A DNA stretch of 64,000 nt from Bordetella petrii (lineage in GTDB: Bacteria > Pseudomonadota > Gammaproteobacteria > Burkholderiales > Burkholderiaceae_B): the NCBI GenBank assembly GCA_017745595.1, contig WMBV01000025.1:1-64000 (forward strand). The letters are read 5' to 3'. The notes beneath the pieces were generated by a model that was not told the origin of the DNA, did no database searches, and saw only the letters and a program-made list of their open reading frames with translations. This document shows, piece after piece, positions 31,050 through 40,986 of this stretch. The translations under genes and the position numbers were made by a program. Each line of letters starts with the position of its first letter. Positions within the stretch are counted from its first letter, which is position 1.

Positions 31050-31085
31050 GCGCGCCGGCGGCCGCCCGATGACAACTTTTCTTTC

Positions 31086-31128
31086 TTGATTGCAGTCAAG
31101 CGAGGCCGGCAGGCCCCCTTTCTAGAAT
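31086..31128 (+). promoter_or_regulatory. Dnr box and -10 of the norCB promoter
   Basis: TTGAT-TGCA-GTCAA at 31086-31099 and TAGAAT at 31123-31128. The expected start near 31134 is 41.5 nt from the box centre, and norC begins at 31159. Confidence 0.82.
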
Positions 31129-31158
31129 GGTGTCCACCTAAAGCCAAGAGGGGCCATC

Positions 31159-31599
31159 ATGCCGGAAACCTTTACCAAGGGCATGGCCAGGAATATTTAT
31201 TTCGGGGGAAGCGTGTTCTTCATCCTGATATTCCTGGCCCTGACCTTCCATACCGAAAAACAATTCCCAGAACGCACCAACGAAGCCCAGATGACCGAAG
31301 CCGTGGTGCGCGGCAAGCTGGTCTGGGAGCAAAACAACTGTGTCGGCTGTCACACGATACTCGGCGAAGGCGCGTACTTCGCTCCCGAACTGGGCAACGT
31401 GTATGAACGCCGCGGCGGCGAGCAAGACTTCCACTCGTTCCTGCGCGCCTGGATGAGCGCGCAGCCCCTGGGGGTCCCGGGGCGCCGCGCCATGCCGCAG
31501 TTCCACCTGTCCGACCGGCAAGTGGACGACCTGGCCGAGTTCCTGAAATGGACATCCAGGATCAACAACTACAACTGGCCTCCCAACCGTGAGGGCTGA
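31159..31599 (+). CDS. norC: NorC, cytochrome c subunit of nitric oxide reductase
   Basis: 146 aa, one N-terminal membrane anchor (about 13-31) and a heme c site CVGCH (C61-H65), with a methionine ligand candidate in RRAMPQFHL. It accepts electrons from periplasmic cytochromes for NorB. The presence of NorC shows this is the cytochrome c-dependent NOR, not the quinol type. It is 3 nt from norB. Confidence 0.96.
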   Translation: MPETFTKGMARNIYFGGSVFFILIFLALTFHTEKQFPERTNEAQMTEAVVRGKLVWEQNNCVGCHTILGEGAYFAPELGNVYERRGGEQDFHSFLRAWMSAQPLGVPGRRAMPQFHLSDRQVDDLAEFLKWTSRINNYNWPPNREG

Positions 31600-33024
<1,425 letters not shown>

Positions 33025-33038
33025 GGCCGCGCCTGCCG

Positions 33039-33111
33039 GGTGCCAGGGGGGCACAGGCCAGGTGTCAGGCACCCTGCGGGAGCCTGACACCTGCTCCGGA
33101 AGCCTGGCACC
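33039..33111. repeat. REP-like palindrome, copy 3, inside a wider inverted repeat
   Basis: A 31-bp unit of the GGTGTCAGGC type at 33061-33091. It is framed by GGTGCCAGG (33039-33047) and CCTGGCACC (33103-33111), so a larger stem is possible. It lies between norB and norD. Confidence 0.82.
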
Positions 33112-33121
33112 TTCGAGCAAA

Positions 33122-33156
33122 CGGCCCAGCGCTTCGGCGCGGGGCCGCTTTTTTTT
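33122..33156 (+). terminator. Intrinsic terminator between norB and norD
   Basis: CGGCCC (33122-33127) pairs with GGGCCG (33142-33147), and inside it GCGC/GCGC closes a TTCG tetraloop (33133-33136). Eight T residues follow at 33149-33156. This is one of the best intrinsic terminators in the window. It ends only 17 nt before the norD start codon. Confidence 0.85.
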
Positions 33157-33173
33157 GACGTACAGGGGCTTGC

Positions 33174-35009
33174 TTGGGTTTCGAACTGGAAGAATGGGTA
33201 GGGGGCCTGTGGCATCGGTTCATCACGCGCCAGGCCAGCCGGGAATTTCCCGCGGCACGCGTGGCGCTTGCCGATGTCCAGCGGCCCCTTTCGGTGCTGT
33301 TTCGCGCCATGGGTGGTGCCGGCGGCATTGCGCTGGAAGCCGCCGACCAACGCCCCCTGACGCTGCGGCGCAATGTGCTGCAGCACATTGCGGAGGCCGC
33401 GCGGCACGGCGCCGTGGCTTGGCGCGATGCCGACACCCTGCGCCTGCCCGCCCACGTGGCGGTGTATCCCGACCCGGCGCTTAACGCCGAGCTCTACCGC
33501 TGGCTGGCCCTGCTGGCCGCGCAGTCCTGCCGCATGCGGCATTGGGGCCGCGACAACCAGCGCTGGACCCACGCCCTATTGCAGCGCTATCCGGCCTTGA
33601 GGCCGCGTTACCGGCGGCTGGTCGAGGCTCATCTCAGCCTGCGCCCCGACCCCGCCGGCCTGCGGCGCGACGAGGCCGCGCTCGAGCGCGCGGTGCGGCA
33701 GGCGCTGCACGAGCCGGGTAGCGTGGCCGAATTCCCGCGCAGCGAATGCGCGCCGTGGCCGGTGCCGCTGTGGCTGTATCCGTCGCAGCAGGCCGGCGCG
33801 GCACAGGCGGACGATCCCGATACCGAACCCGAAGGCGAGCCCCAGCCGGCCGCCCAGTCGCGCACGGCGGCGCGCAAGCGCGCCACGCGGGTCGACGACC
33901 ATTCCGGCAAAGACGGCTTGTTGCTGATCCGGCTGGAAAATCTTTTCAGTTGGTCCGAGCACATAGACCTCGACCGGCGCGGCGACGACAGTGACGACCC
34001 CGATGCCGCGCGCGTGGCCGAAGACCTGGACGAACTGGCGATGTCGCGGCGGCGCATGCGGCGCAGCGGTGGCCTGAAGCTGGACCTGGACCTGCCGCCC
34101 GCCGACGCCGACGACCTGCCGCTGGGCGGGCCGGATACCCTGCCGGAATGGGACTACCGGCGCCAGCGCCTGCAAGACCGCTACGTGCACGTGCAAATGA
34201 TGGCGCCGCGGCTGTCCGAACCCGCGGGGCTGCCGCCGCGGCTGGCTCCGCTGGCCAAGCGCCTGCGCCGGCAATTCGAACACTTGCGCAGCGACCGCCA
34301 GTGGCTGCGCCAGCAGCCGGTAGGTTCCGAAATCGACCTGCAGGCCTGGATCGATTTCCAGATCGAGCGCCGGCACGGCCATTGCGCCGAGCGCGGCTGG
34401 TTCCAAGAGCGGCGCCAGACCCGGCGCGACCTGGCGTGCCTGCTGCTGGCCGATTTGTCGATGTCCACCGATGCCCACCTGGACGACGAGCACCGCGTCA
34501 TCGACGTCATCGGCGACAGCCTGCTGTTGTTCGGCGAGGCGCTGGCGGCGGTGGGCGACCCGTTTGCGCTGTACGGGTTCTCTTCGCTGCGCCGCCAGCA
34601 CGTGCGCATGCTGGAACTGAAAACCTTCCGCCAGCGGTATGGCGACGAAACGCGCGGCCGCATCCAGGCGTTGCGGCCCGGCTACTACACCCGCATGGGC
34701 GCCGCCCTGCGGCAGGCCACGCGGCTGCTCGCCGCCAGCCCCAGCCGGCGCAAGCTGCTGTTGCTGGTGACCGACGGCAAGCCCAACGACCTGGACCGCT
34801 ATGAAGGCCGCTACGGCGTCGAAGACACGCGCCAGGCGGTCATCGAGGCGCGCCGCCAGGGCTTGCTGCCCTTCTGCATCACCATCGACCGCGAGGCGGG
34901 CAGTTATCTGCCGTATATGTTCGGCGCGCACGGGTATACGCTGATACGCCAGCCGCAGCAGCTGCCCTATCGGCTGCCGCAGCTATATCGCCAGCTGACG
35001 CAGCCATGA
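33174..35009 (+). CDS. norD: NorD, VWA-domain NOR activation protein
   Basis: 611 aa. The C-terminal von Willebrand A domain (about 420-605) has the metal-site start LLADLSMSTD and LLVTDGKPND. The middle is rich in acidic and arginine residues. It pairs with NorQ for NOR assembly. A TTG at 33174 is the only start before an in-frame stop at 33156; it gives the conserved N-terminus FELEEWVGGLWHRFITR, and the next ATG is 45 codons in. It starts just after a terminator, so expression may depend on read-through. Confidence 0.92.
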   Translation: MGFELEEWVGGLWHRFITRQASREFPAARVALADVQRPLSVLFRAMGGAGGIALEAADQRPLTLRRNVLQHIAEAARHGAVAWRDADTLRLPAHVAVYPDPALNAELYRWLALLAAQSCRMRHWGRDNQRWTHALLQRYPALRPRYRRLVEAHLSLRPDPAGLRRDEAALERAVRQALHEPGSVAEFPRSECAPWPVPLWLYPSQQAGAAQADDPDTEPEGEPQPAAQSRTAARKRATRVDDHSGKDGLLLIRLENLFSWSEHIDLDRRGDDSDDPDAARVAEDLDELAMSRRRMRRSGGLKLDLDLPPADADDLPLGGPDTLPEWDYRRQRLQDRYVHVQMMAPRLSEPAGLPPRLAPLAKRLRRQFEHLRSDRQWLRQQPVGSEIDLQAWIDFQIERRHGHCAERGWFQERRQTRRDLACLLLADLSMSTDAHLDDEHRVIDVIGDSLLLFGEALAAVGDPFALYGFSSLRRQHVRMLELKTFRQRYGDETRGRIQALRPGYYTRMGAALRQATRLLAASPSRRKLLLLVTDGKPNDLDRYEGRYGVEDTRQAVIEARRQGLLPFCITIDREAGSYLPYMFGAHGYTLIRQPQQLPYRLPQLYRQLTQP

Positions 35010-35029
35010 TGTCCGTGCCTGGGCGTGGG

Positions 35030-35183
35030 CAGACAGCCGTGTCAGTGCTTCACCGCGGCTGCGCGACCCGCCCGGAACGAAAGATGCGGCTCGATCGGGG
35101 ACGCCGCGGAGCCGGCTTTGCCGGTCCGCCGGCGTCGCCCCCTTGAGGGCGAAGCGCGCAGCGCTTCGGGGGTGGGGCTTTCA
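35030..35183. repeat. GC-rich intergenic repeat, Burkholderiales type
   Basis: The space between convergent norD and dnrP holds a GC-rich stretch ending GCGCTTCGGGGGTGGGGCTTTC, described here in part. A shorter similar stretch (GCTTCGGGGGTGGGATTTC) lies at about 42678-42697 behind the permease gene. I recognise this as a kind of sequence common behind genes in this order of bacteria. It contains several small inverted repeats (GCCGGC, AGCGCT). Confidence 0.5.
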
Positions 35184-35185
35184 CT

Positions 35186-35377
35186 TCAGCCCAGGCTGCG
35201 GGGCAGCCAGTAAATCATGACGGCGCAGAACAACGTCAGGCCGACGCAGAACCATTGGAAACGCCGCAGGCGCCGCTGGCGGGCGCGTTCGGCGGATACG
35301 GGCAAGGGCATGCCGCAGTGCGGGCAGTCTTTCGAGCCAGGGCGGGTGGCGCGTTGGCAGTACAGGCAGTCGGTCAT
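35186..35377 (-). CDS. dnrP: DnrP-like small zinc-ribbon membrane protein
   Basis: 63 aa: an N-terminal zinc-ribbon (CLYC near residues 4-7 and CPHC near 18-21), a basic linker (ERARQRRLRR), and one C-terminal membrane helix (about 40-58). This matches the small protein annotated DnrP beside dnr in pseudomonads. It lies 19 nt behind dnr and is probably co-transcribed. No biochemical function is known to me. Confidence 0.72.
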   Translation of the reverse strand: MTDCLYCQRATRPGSKDCPHCGMPLPVSAERARQRRLRRFQWFCVGLTLFCAVMIYWLPRSLG

Positions 35378-35396
35378 GGCGGCGCGGGCGCGAGGC

Positions 35397-36077
35397 TTAT
35401 TCGAAGAGTTCCAGGCGCTGGCTGTTCAGCACGCGAATGTGATTGCCGCGTTGGGTGATGATGCTTTCGTCGATCAGGCGGCGGATGATGCGCGAGAAGG
35501 TTTCGGGCTGGATCGACAGGTGGCCCGCCACCAGCCGCTTGGCCATGGGCAGTTCGAAGCTGTCGCTGTCGGGGCGCCGCGCCAGTTGCGTCAGCAGATA
35601 GCGCACCACCCGGTGCGTGGCGTTCTTCAATGACAGGGTTTCGATTTCATTGATGCGCTGGTGCAGGCGGATGCACAACTTGCCCAACAGGGCGAAAGTC
35701 AGCTTGCTGTTGTTCTGCAGCAGTTCCATGTAGGTGCTGTTGGAAAACCGGTACAGCTGCGACGGCGCGATGGCCTGGGCCGAGGCCACGTAGTCGGGGG
35801 TGTCCATCAGCATCATGGCTTCGGCGAAGGTTTGGCGGCCGCCGATGACATCGAAGACTTTTTCCTGGCCGTCTGGTGTGACGCGGTAGATTTTCACGGT
35901 GCCGGCAATGACGAAGTAGAAGGCATGGGCGGGCTCGCCCTGGTGGAACAGTTTTTCGCCTTTTTCGACGTTGAGCAGCCGGGCCGTTTGCAGCAGGGTG
36001 TCGAGTTGCGCCTCGCTCAGGGGTTCGAACAGGTGGTGGCTGCGCAGAATCTGGTGGTGGACGCGATGGAGCTGCAT
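35397..36077 (-). CDS. dnr: Dnr, CRP/FNR-type nitric oxide-responsive regulator
   Basis: 226 aa: a cyclic-nucleotide-binding-like sensor domain (about 20-130), a long dimer helix, and a winged helix with recognition helix region SIQPETFSRIIRRL. It lacks the N-terminal cysteine cluster of FNR, so an oxygen-sensing 4Fe-4S is not expected; DNR proteins sense NO through heme. It is the likely regulator of the four TTGAY-N4-RTCAA boxes in this window. It lies 29 nt behind the CysG-like gene. Confidence 0.92.
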   Translation of the reverse strand: MQLHRVHHQILRSHHLFEPLSEAQLDTLLQTARLLNVEKGEKLFHQGEPAHAFYFVIAGTVKIYRVTPDGQEKVFDVIGGRQTFAEAMMLMDTPDYVASAQAIAPSQLYRFSNSTYMELLQNNSKLTFALLGKLCIRLHQRINEIETLSLKNATHRVVRYLLTQLARRPDSDSFELPMAKRLVAGHLSIQPETFSRIIRRLIDESIITQRGNHIRVLNSQRLELFE

Positions 36078-36106
36078 AGTGACAGAGTATGGGCTGGCGC
36101 CCTGGT

Positions 36107-37102
36107 TCAGGTGGGTACCGGGTGGGCCGGGCCGGCTACGCCCGGCACCACCTGATGGGGAATGCCGTGCGCCGCCAGCGTATCGAACGCGCTGGCGCAT
36201 TCGTGCGTGACGCCGTTGCCGGCCACGAGCAGCAGGACCCGCTTGCCTTGACGGGCCAGTTCGACCAGTTGCCGGCCGCAGCATGGCGCGCTGCCGGTGG
36301 CGGGTGCGCGCGGCGCGATGCGGTCGGCATCGCGCCGGCACAGGTCGAGGATGGCGGCGGGAATCGCTGGGCCGCTGAGCACGACGTCGGCTTGCTGCAT
36401 CAGGCGCAGCGCGCGGAAGGTAAGCAGGTCGGGGTCGCCCGGGCCGGTGCCGACCCAATAGATTTCGCCGGCGGCCTGGGGCGCAGCGCCGGCCAGCCGG
36501 GCTTCGAGCAGGTGCCGAGCCAGTTCGGGCTGCCCCGCGTGCACGGCCTCGGCGACCGGGCCCTGGAAGATGTCTTCCCAGAAAATGCGGCGTTGCTGCA
36601 CACTGGGCAGCCAGGCCTTGACCCGGCCGCGGTATTGCCGGGCCAGGCCGGCCAGTTCGCCGTAGCGGGCGGGCAGCCAGGTTTCGATCTTGGCGCGCAC
36701 CAGCCGGGCCAGCACCGGCGCGTGGCCGCCGCTGCCGACCGCCACGACCAGCGGCGAGCGATCGACCACGGCGGGAAAGACGACGCTGCACAGGGCGGGC
36801 GAATCGACCACATTGACCGGAATGCCGCGCGCCTGGGCCTGCGCCGACACGGTGGCGTTCAGGGCCGCCTGGTTGGTGGCGGCCACCGCCAGCACCGCGT
36901 GGTCGAGGTCGGGTTCGGCATAGGGGCGCGGGTGCAGTTCGGCGGCCAGCGCGGGAAGATCGGGATGCAGGCGGGGCGCCACCACGCGCAGGCGAGCCCC
37001 GGCGCTACAGAGCAGGCGTGCCTTGCGCAATGCCACGTCGCCGCCGCCGACGACCAGGACGGTGCGGCCTTGGAGCGAGTGGAAAAGGGGGAGGAATTCC
37101 AT
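36107..37102 (-). CDS. CysG-like precorrin-2 dehydrogenase/ferrochelatase with a decayed SUMT domain
   Basis: 331 aa; full CysG is about 460-480 aa. The N-terminal part (1-210) is intact: [45 protein letters not shown], then the dimerisation region. It should turn precorrin-2 into siroheme. The SUMT part begins well ([12 protein letters not shown]) but the VYDRLVS and GGDPFIFGRGGEE motifs are gone, and the protein ends soon after VVPG. nirE supplies an intact SUMT. Siroheme is the substrate of NirDLGH, so this gene probably serves heme d1 synthesis. The ATG at 37102 was chosen at [13 protein letters not shown]. Confidence 0.85.
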   Translation of the reverse strand: MEFLPLFHSLQGRTVLVVGGGDVALRKARLLCSAGARLRVVAPRLHPDLPALAAELHPRPYAEPDLDHAVLAVAATNQAALNATVSAQAQARGIPVNVVDSPALCSVVFPAVVDRSPLVVAVGSGGHAPVLARLVRAKIETWLPARYGELAGLARQYRGRVKAWLPSVQQRRIFWEDIFQGPVAEAVHAGQPELARHLLEARLAGAAPQAAGEIYWVGTGPGDPDLLTFRALRLMQQADVVLSGPAIPAAILDLCRRDADRIAPRAPATGSAPCCGRQLVELARQGKRVLLLVAGNGVTHECASAFDTLAAHGIPHQVVPGVAGPAHPVPT

Positions 37103-37188
37103 GGCGGGTTGGGCGTCGCGCCTGTACGCCTGGCAGGAATGGCCGGCAAGGACGCGCGACGCTTTCCAGTTTACGGCCGTCCGGATAT

Positions 37189-37216
37189 GAAAACGCCCGC
37201 TGTACAAGCGGGCGTC
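37189..37216 (-). terminator. Intrinsic terminator behind the YdgA/YbjN-like gene
   Basis: ACGCCCGC (37193-37200) and GCGGGCGT (37208-37215) form an 8-bp stem with a 7-nt loop; on the minus strand it is followed by TTTT. It lies 33 nt behind the stop of the gene at 37249 and before the CysG-like start. Confidence 0.72.
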
Positions 37217-37248
37217 TTGCGAAAAATCAATTTACTGCCACGACAGCT

Positions 37249-39168
37249 TCAGCGCGGTGGGCGGGCCAGCGTTTCGGCGAACTGCGGTACCGAGGCAAAA
37301 AAGGTCTTGACCAGGAAATCGGCGCCGTTGTCGCCGATGCCGCCGTAGGCGTTCACGTCCATTTCGAGCACGGCGTGGTTGTCGGGGTCCAGGTAGGCGC
37401 GTGTCCAGCGATTCTGCGTATTCCAGTCGTTCAGCAGGCGCAGCGGCACCGGCTTGCTCGGGGCGAAGCTGGCGCGCAGCAGCAGGTCGGTGCAAACCGA
37501 ATCGATGTCGCAATCGTTGAATTCGACACGCAGGCTGTCGGCGCCGCTGTCGCCGGGCTGGATTTCCATGACCGGGTTGCCGCCGGCCGCCGCGCCCAGT
37601 TGGTAGGCCAAGCCCATTTCATCCAGGATTTCACCGACCAGGCCGGGGTCCAGCGCGCCCAGCAGGTTATTGTCCAGGCCGGCATCGTCGTCGCCCAGGT
37701 CGCCCACCAGATTGCCTAGCAGCTCGTCGATGGGCACCGGATTGCCGTTCAGGCTGGCGGCGCCGTCGGCATAGTGGAAGGCGCCCACCAGGTTATCCCC
37801 GTCGTTCTTGCCGAGGCTCAGCATTTCCGCCATGCCTGCCGCGGCGCTGACCTGGGCTTCGGCCTCGGACGCGGCTTGCTGGGCATCCAGGCCCTGGCCC
37901 TGCAGCAATTGGGACAGCACATCTTGCGCCATGGGCTTGGACATCACGACCTTGATGTCGAGCGCCTTGATGGCCTGCCGGATCAGGGCGCGCGGGTCAT
38001 CGACCTCGGGCGCCTGGGCATCGAGGCTGGGCGGCTTGGTCAGGTCCAGCGTCAGCGCCAGGCGGCTTTCGCCCTTGGCGGTCTGCCAGGTAACGGGGTC
38101 GAGCCGCAGCGACGGGTTGCCCGCCAGGACCTGCGTGCCCGACTGCAGCAGCGCCTGGCGGCGCTCGGGAGTCAGCGCCGCAGAGGGATCTTCGGTCTGG
38201 CCGATTTCGGTGAAAATCTCGTTGTACAGCTTGGACAAGTCCGCCGTGGCCTGGCCGTCCAGGCGATCGAGCTTGATGGTGGCCTGGCCCTTGCCGAAAT
38301 TGCGGCCGTTGACGTCGACCTGGCCGACTTGATAGCCCATTTCCAGGTTCAGGCTGGTACCGCTTTCGGCCAGGCTGGCGGTGTAGCCCACCGACTGCAG
38401 CGCAACCTTGGTGGCGCTGGCCAGGTCTTCGACATCGATGCGCTGGACCTGGGCGCTGGAGTTGCCGATGCCGAACCCGAACTGCCCCTGGCGGGTATCG
38501 AGGTCCAGGGTGATGCCGGCGGCGTCTATCTTGGCCGGGCGCTCGCTCTGGCTGGAATCGACCGCGATCCGGTCGATGGCGACGCGGGCCGTGGAGCTGC
38601 GCGTGGCCTGTTCGTACGCGCCTTCGGCATGCGCGCCGCTGAAGTCCAGCACGTTGCCGTCTTTGCTGATTTGCATGGGGGCCACGCCGGCCGTGCCGGA
38701 CGTGTCGCCGTTGTACGAAACGACCGTGTCGCTCCAGAGCGGAGTGGCGCCCTGGGTCAGTTCGAACAGGGGCTTCAGGTCTTCATTGGCGACCATCTCG
38801 GCGTGCACGAAGGCCAGCTTGGGCAGCCATTTGCCTTGCATCAGGGCGCCCTTGGCGAACGGGCCGTGTTCGATGCGCGAGACGAATTCCGCGGTGCCTT
38901 GCGGCAGGTCTTGCGGGGCCTGGGGGGTCTTGGTCAGCGACACGCCGTAGCGGGCCTGGCTGGTAAAGAAATGCCGCTGGTAGTCGATCTGCCGGATTTC
39001 CACGCCGAAGCTCATGCCGGCAAAGGCGTCGGCGAGCTTCTGGTTCACTTCCGCCAGGCGGGCCGGCGTTTCGGCCTCGATACGCTTGCCGGTGTACCAG
39101 GTGGCCGCCAGCCAGCCCGCCGCCACCACCACAATCACACCCGCTGTGATCCCCGCTGCCTTTTTCAT
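37249..39168 (-). CDS. YdgA-like (DUF945) protein fused to a YbjN-like domain
   Basis: 639 aa. A signal or anchor helix (about 4-23) is followed by a long body with the DUF945/YdgA pattern (GKRIEAETPARLAEVNQKL; FVSRIEHGPFAKG; RLDGQATADLSKLY; LRLDPVTWQTAKGES). The last 100-120 residues are different and match the YbjN-type pattern (LLNDWNTQNRWTRAYLD, then AVLEMDVNAYGGI). It probably sits in the cell envelope. Function unknown. A terminator follows the stop. Confidence 0.75.
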   Translation of the reverse strand: MKKAAGITAGVIVVVAAGWLAATWYTGKRIEAETPARLAEVNQKLADAFAGMSFGVEIRQIDYQRHFFTSQARYGVSLTKTPQAPQDLPQGTAEFVSRIEHGPFAKGALMQGKWLPKLAFVHAEMVANEDLKPLFELTQGATPLWSDTVVSYNGDTSGTAGVAPMQISKDGNVLDFSGAHAEGAYEQATRSSTARVAIDRIAVDSSQSERPAKIDAAGITLDLDTRQGQFGFGIGNSSAQVQRIDVEDLASATKVALQSVGYTASLAESGTSLNLEMGYQVGQVDVNGRNFGKGQATIKLDRLDGQATADLSKLYNEIFTEIGQTEDPSAALTPERRQALLQSGTQVLAGNPSLRLDPVTWQTAKGESRLALTLDLTKPPSLDAQAPEVDDPRALIRQAIKALDIKVVMSKPMAQDVLSQLLQGQGLDAQQAASEAEAQVSAAAGMAEMLSLGKNDGDNLVGAFHYADGAASLNGNPVPIDELLGNLVGDLGDDDAGLDNNLLGALDPGLVGEILDEMGLAYQLGAAAGGNPVMEIQPGDSGADSLRVEFNDCDIDSVCTDLLLRASFAPSKPVPLRLLNDWNTQNRWTRAYLDPDNHAVLEMDVNAYGGIGDNGADFLVKTFFASVPQFAETLARPPR

Positions 39169-39309
39169 CGTACCGTCCGACTTCAGTTATAGATGCGCCC
39201 GGCGGGCACCGCGTGGCCGGCCGGGCGAGGGGCGATCGCCCGCGGCGAGTATACCGACGCGGGGTAGCGCCGTGGCCGCAGGGGCGTTACCAGACGTTTC
39301 CGGGAAGAC

Positions 39310-40785
39310 CTAGAGCGGATCGAGCGGATAGATGGGCCGGCGCACATGCTTGAACTCGACCTGGCTATAGTCGGACGTGGTGACGCCGACCCCGGTGCAC
39401 GCGATGATGTCGGTGGCCATGTCGGCGAAGCCCGCGCGCCAGTGCACCCGGCTTTTCAGGGCCACATAGCGCTTTTGCAGGGGATCGATGCCGGCCGACA
39501 GCAGGCAATTGATGTCGAAGGGCTCTTGGTGGCGCGAAACGATGACGATCTGCACCCGCCCGGTGTCGAACACCACGGTCAGCCCGGTGTCGTTGCGCAC
39601 GCCGCGATACATGGGGCCGCGGTTCAGGTACACGCCATCGAACACCAGCTTGACGCGCCCGGCCACCGACAGAGGCTGGCTTTGCTGTTTCAGCGCGGGC
39701 ATGGGCACCTTGCCGCCCAGCGCCAGGGTGATGTCGGCGCCCACCCCGGCGGCGGCCGCCTGCTGCGCGGCTTGCGGATCGCACAACGCATAGAACGCGA
39801 CGTTGTCGAGCTCTTGCCGCAAGATTTCGGCCAGTACGGCGGTGGTGTCCATGGTGCCGCCCGAGCCGGTATTGTCGAAGTGGTCGAGCAGGATCACCGG
39901 CCCTTGTTCGATGGCCTTGGCGCGGGCGATGGCGGGCTGCAGCGGTTCGCAGTGGAACACCCATTGTTCGCGCCCTTGCCAGGCGGCGTCGAGCAGCGCG
40001 TCGCGATGGCGTTCGGCCGCCGGCAGGTCGGCGTCGGTGCAGACCACCGCGCTCAGGCCGGCCTCGCGGATATCGGCGTGCGGAAAGCCCACGAACACCG
40101 AGGCGGCCAGCACGCCCTGCGATTCCAGCGCCCGGCAGCGGTCTTGCAGCGATTTGTTGGGATCGGCATGGGTGCCCTGGCACATGATGTGCGGCAGCAT
40201 GGGCTTGTTGGCCCAGGCCATGACGGGGCGGATCTCGCCCTTCAGGGTGCGGGCGATGACGTCGGCCGCGCGTATGCCGCTGGCGCGGATATCGACGTGC
40301 GGGTACGTGTGGAAGCCGGTGACGACCGTGGCGTGCCGCACGATGTCGTCGTAGATATTGGCATGCATGTCCAGCGTGATGCCCACCGGGGTGTCGGGAT
40401 CGATGTCGCGCAGGCGGCGCAGCAGGTTGCCCTCGGCGTCTTCGACGCCTTCGGCCACCATGGCGCCGTGCAGGTCGAGCAAGATGGCGTCGTAGCCGCC
40501 GCGACGCACTTCGTCGAGCACCAGCTCGCACAGGCGCGCATAGGTGTCCGCGTCGGTGGGGGCGCTGGGCCAGGATTCGGCCGCCACCGGCACGACGATC
40601 TCGGCGCCCTCGCGGCGCGCGATTTCAATGTAGCCGCCCAGGCCGCTGTCGGTGTTTTCGTAGGCCCGGATGGCCTGTTCGCCCGCCAGGATCTCGGGGT
40701 TGCCGCGGAAGAAGCGTTCGAGCGGCGTGGCCACGGGTGAAAACGTATTGGTTTCGTGCTTGATCATCGCCAGCAGCCAGCGCAT
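39310..40785 (-). CDS. M81 family metallopeptidase (MlrC-like), copy 1
   Basis: 491 aa, N-terminal MlrC-type zinc peptidase domain and a C-terminal MlrC domain. Metal-site motifs: IKHETNTFSP near residue 9, DLHGAMVAEG, LDMHANIYDD and FHTYPHVD. MlrC of sphingomonads cleaves linearised microcystin; other members act on small peptides or have unknown substrates. Here it follows the ABC transporter genes, suggesting cytoplasmic hydrolysis of an imported peptide-like compound. The ATG at 40785 (MRWLLAMIKHETN) fits the family start. Confidence 0.88.
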   Translation of the reverse strand: MRWLLAMIKHETNTFSPVATPLERFFRGNPEILAGEQAIRAYENTDSGLGGYIEIARREGAEIVVPVAAESWPSAPTDADTYARLCELVLDEVRRGGYDAILLDLHGAMVAEGVEDAEGNLLRRLRDIDPDTPVGITLDMHANIYDDIVRHATVVTGFHTYPHVDIRASGIRAADVIARTLKGEIRPVMAWANKPMLPHIMCQGTHADPNKSLQDRCRALESQGVLAASVFVGFPHADIREAGLSAVVCTDADLPAAERHRDALLDAAWQGREQWVFHCEPLQPAIARAKAIEQGPVILLDHFDNTGSGGTMDTTAVLAEILRQELDNVAFYALCDPQAAQQAAAAGVGADITLALGGKVPMPALKQQSQPLSVAGRVKLVFDGVYLNRGPMYRGVRNDTGLTVVFDTGRVQIVIVSRHQEPFDINCLLSAGIDPLQKRYVALKSRVHWRAGFADMATDIIACTGVGVTTSDYSQVEFKHVRRPIYPLDPL

Positions 40786-40870
40786 GGTGTCGTGCTCCAG
40801 GTGGTTGAGATGCCATTGTGCTACTCGGGCGGCCAGGTTGCCAGGGGGCAGTCCGCCAGGGGATTCGCTA

Positions 40871-40961
40871 GGTATCTGACTCCTGCAGGGTGTCAGATAC
40901 CGAAGCCAGCCGCAGGTATTGCTGCACACAACGGTGTCAGGCACCTGCGGAGCCTGACACC
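40871..40961. repeat. REP-like palindrome pair, copy 4
   Basis: Units at 40871-40901 (GGTATCTGAC type) and 40933-40961 (GGTGTCAGGC type, two bases shorter), between the ABC ATPase and the M81 peptidase genes. These two genes share a strand, so the pair may end or stabilise the transporter mRNA. Confidence 0.85.
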
Positions 40962-40986
40962 CGGCAAAGTATGCGGGGTGGGCCCA

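Noticed and set aside
35397-36077. FNR (oxygen sensor) instead of Dnr
   Set aside because: The N-terminal cysteine cluster is missing, and the gene sits among dnrP and siroheme/denitrification genes.
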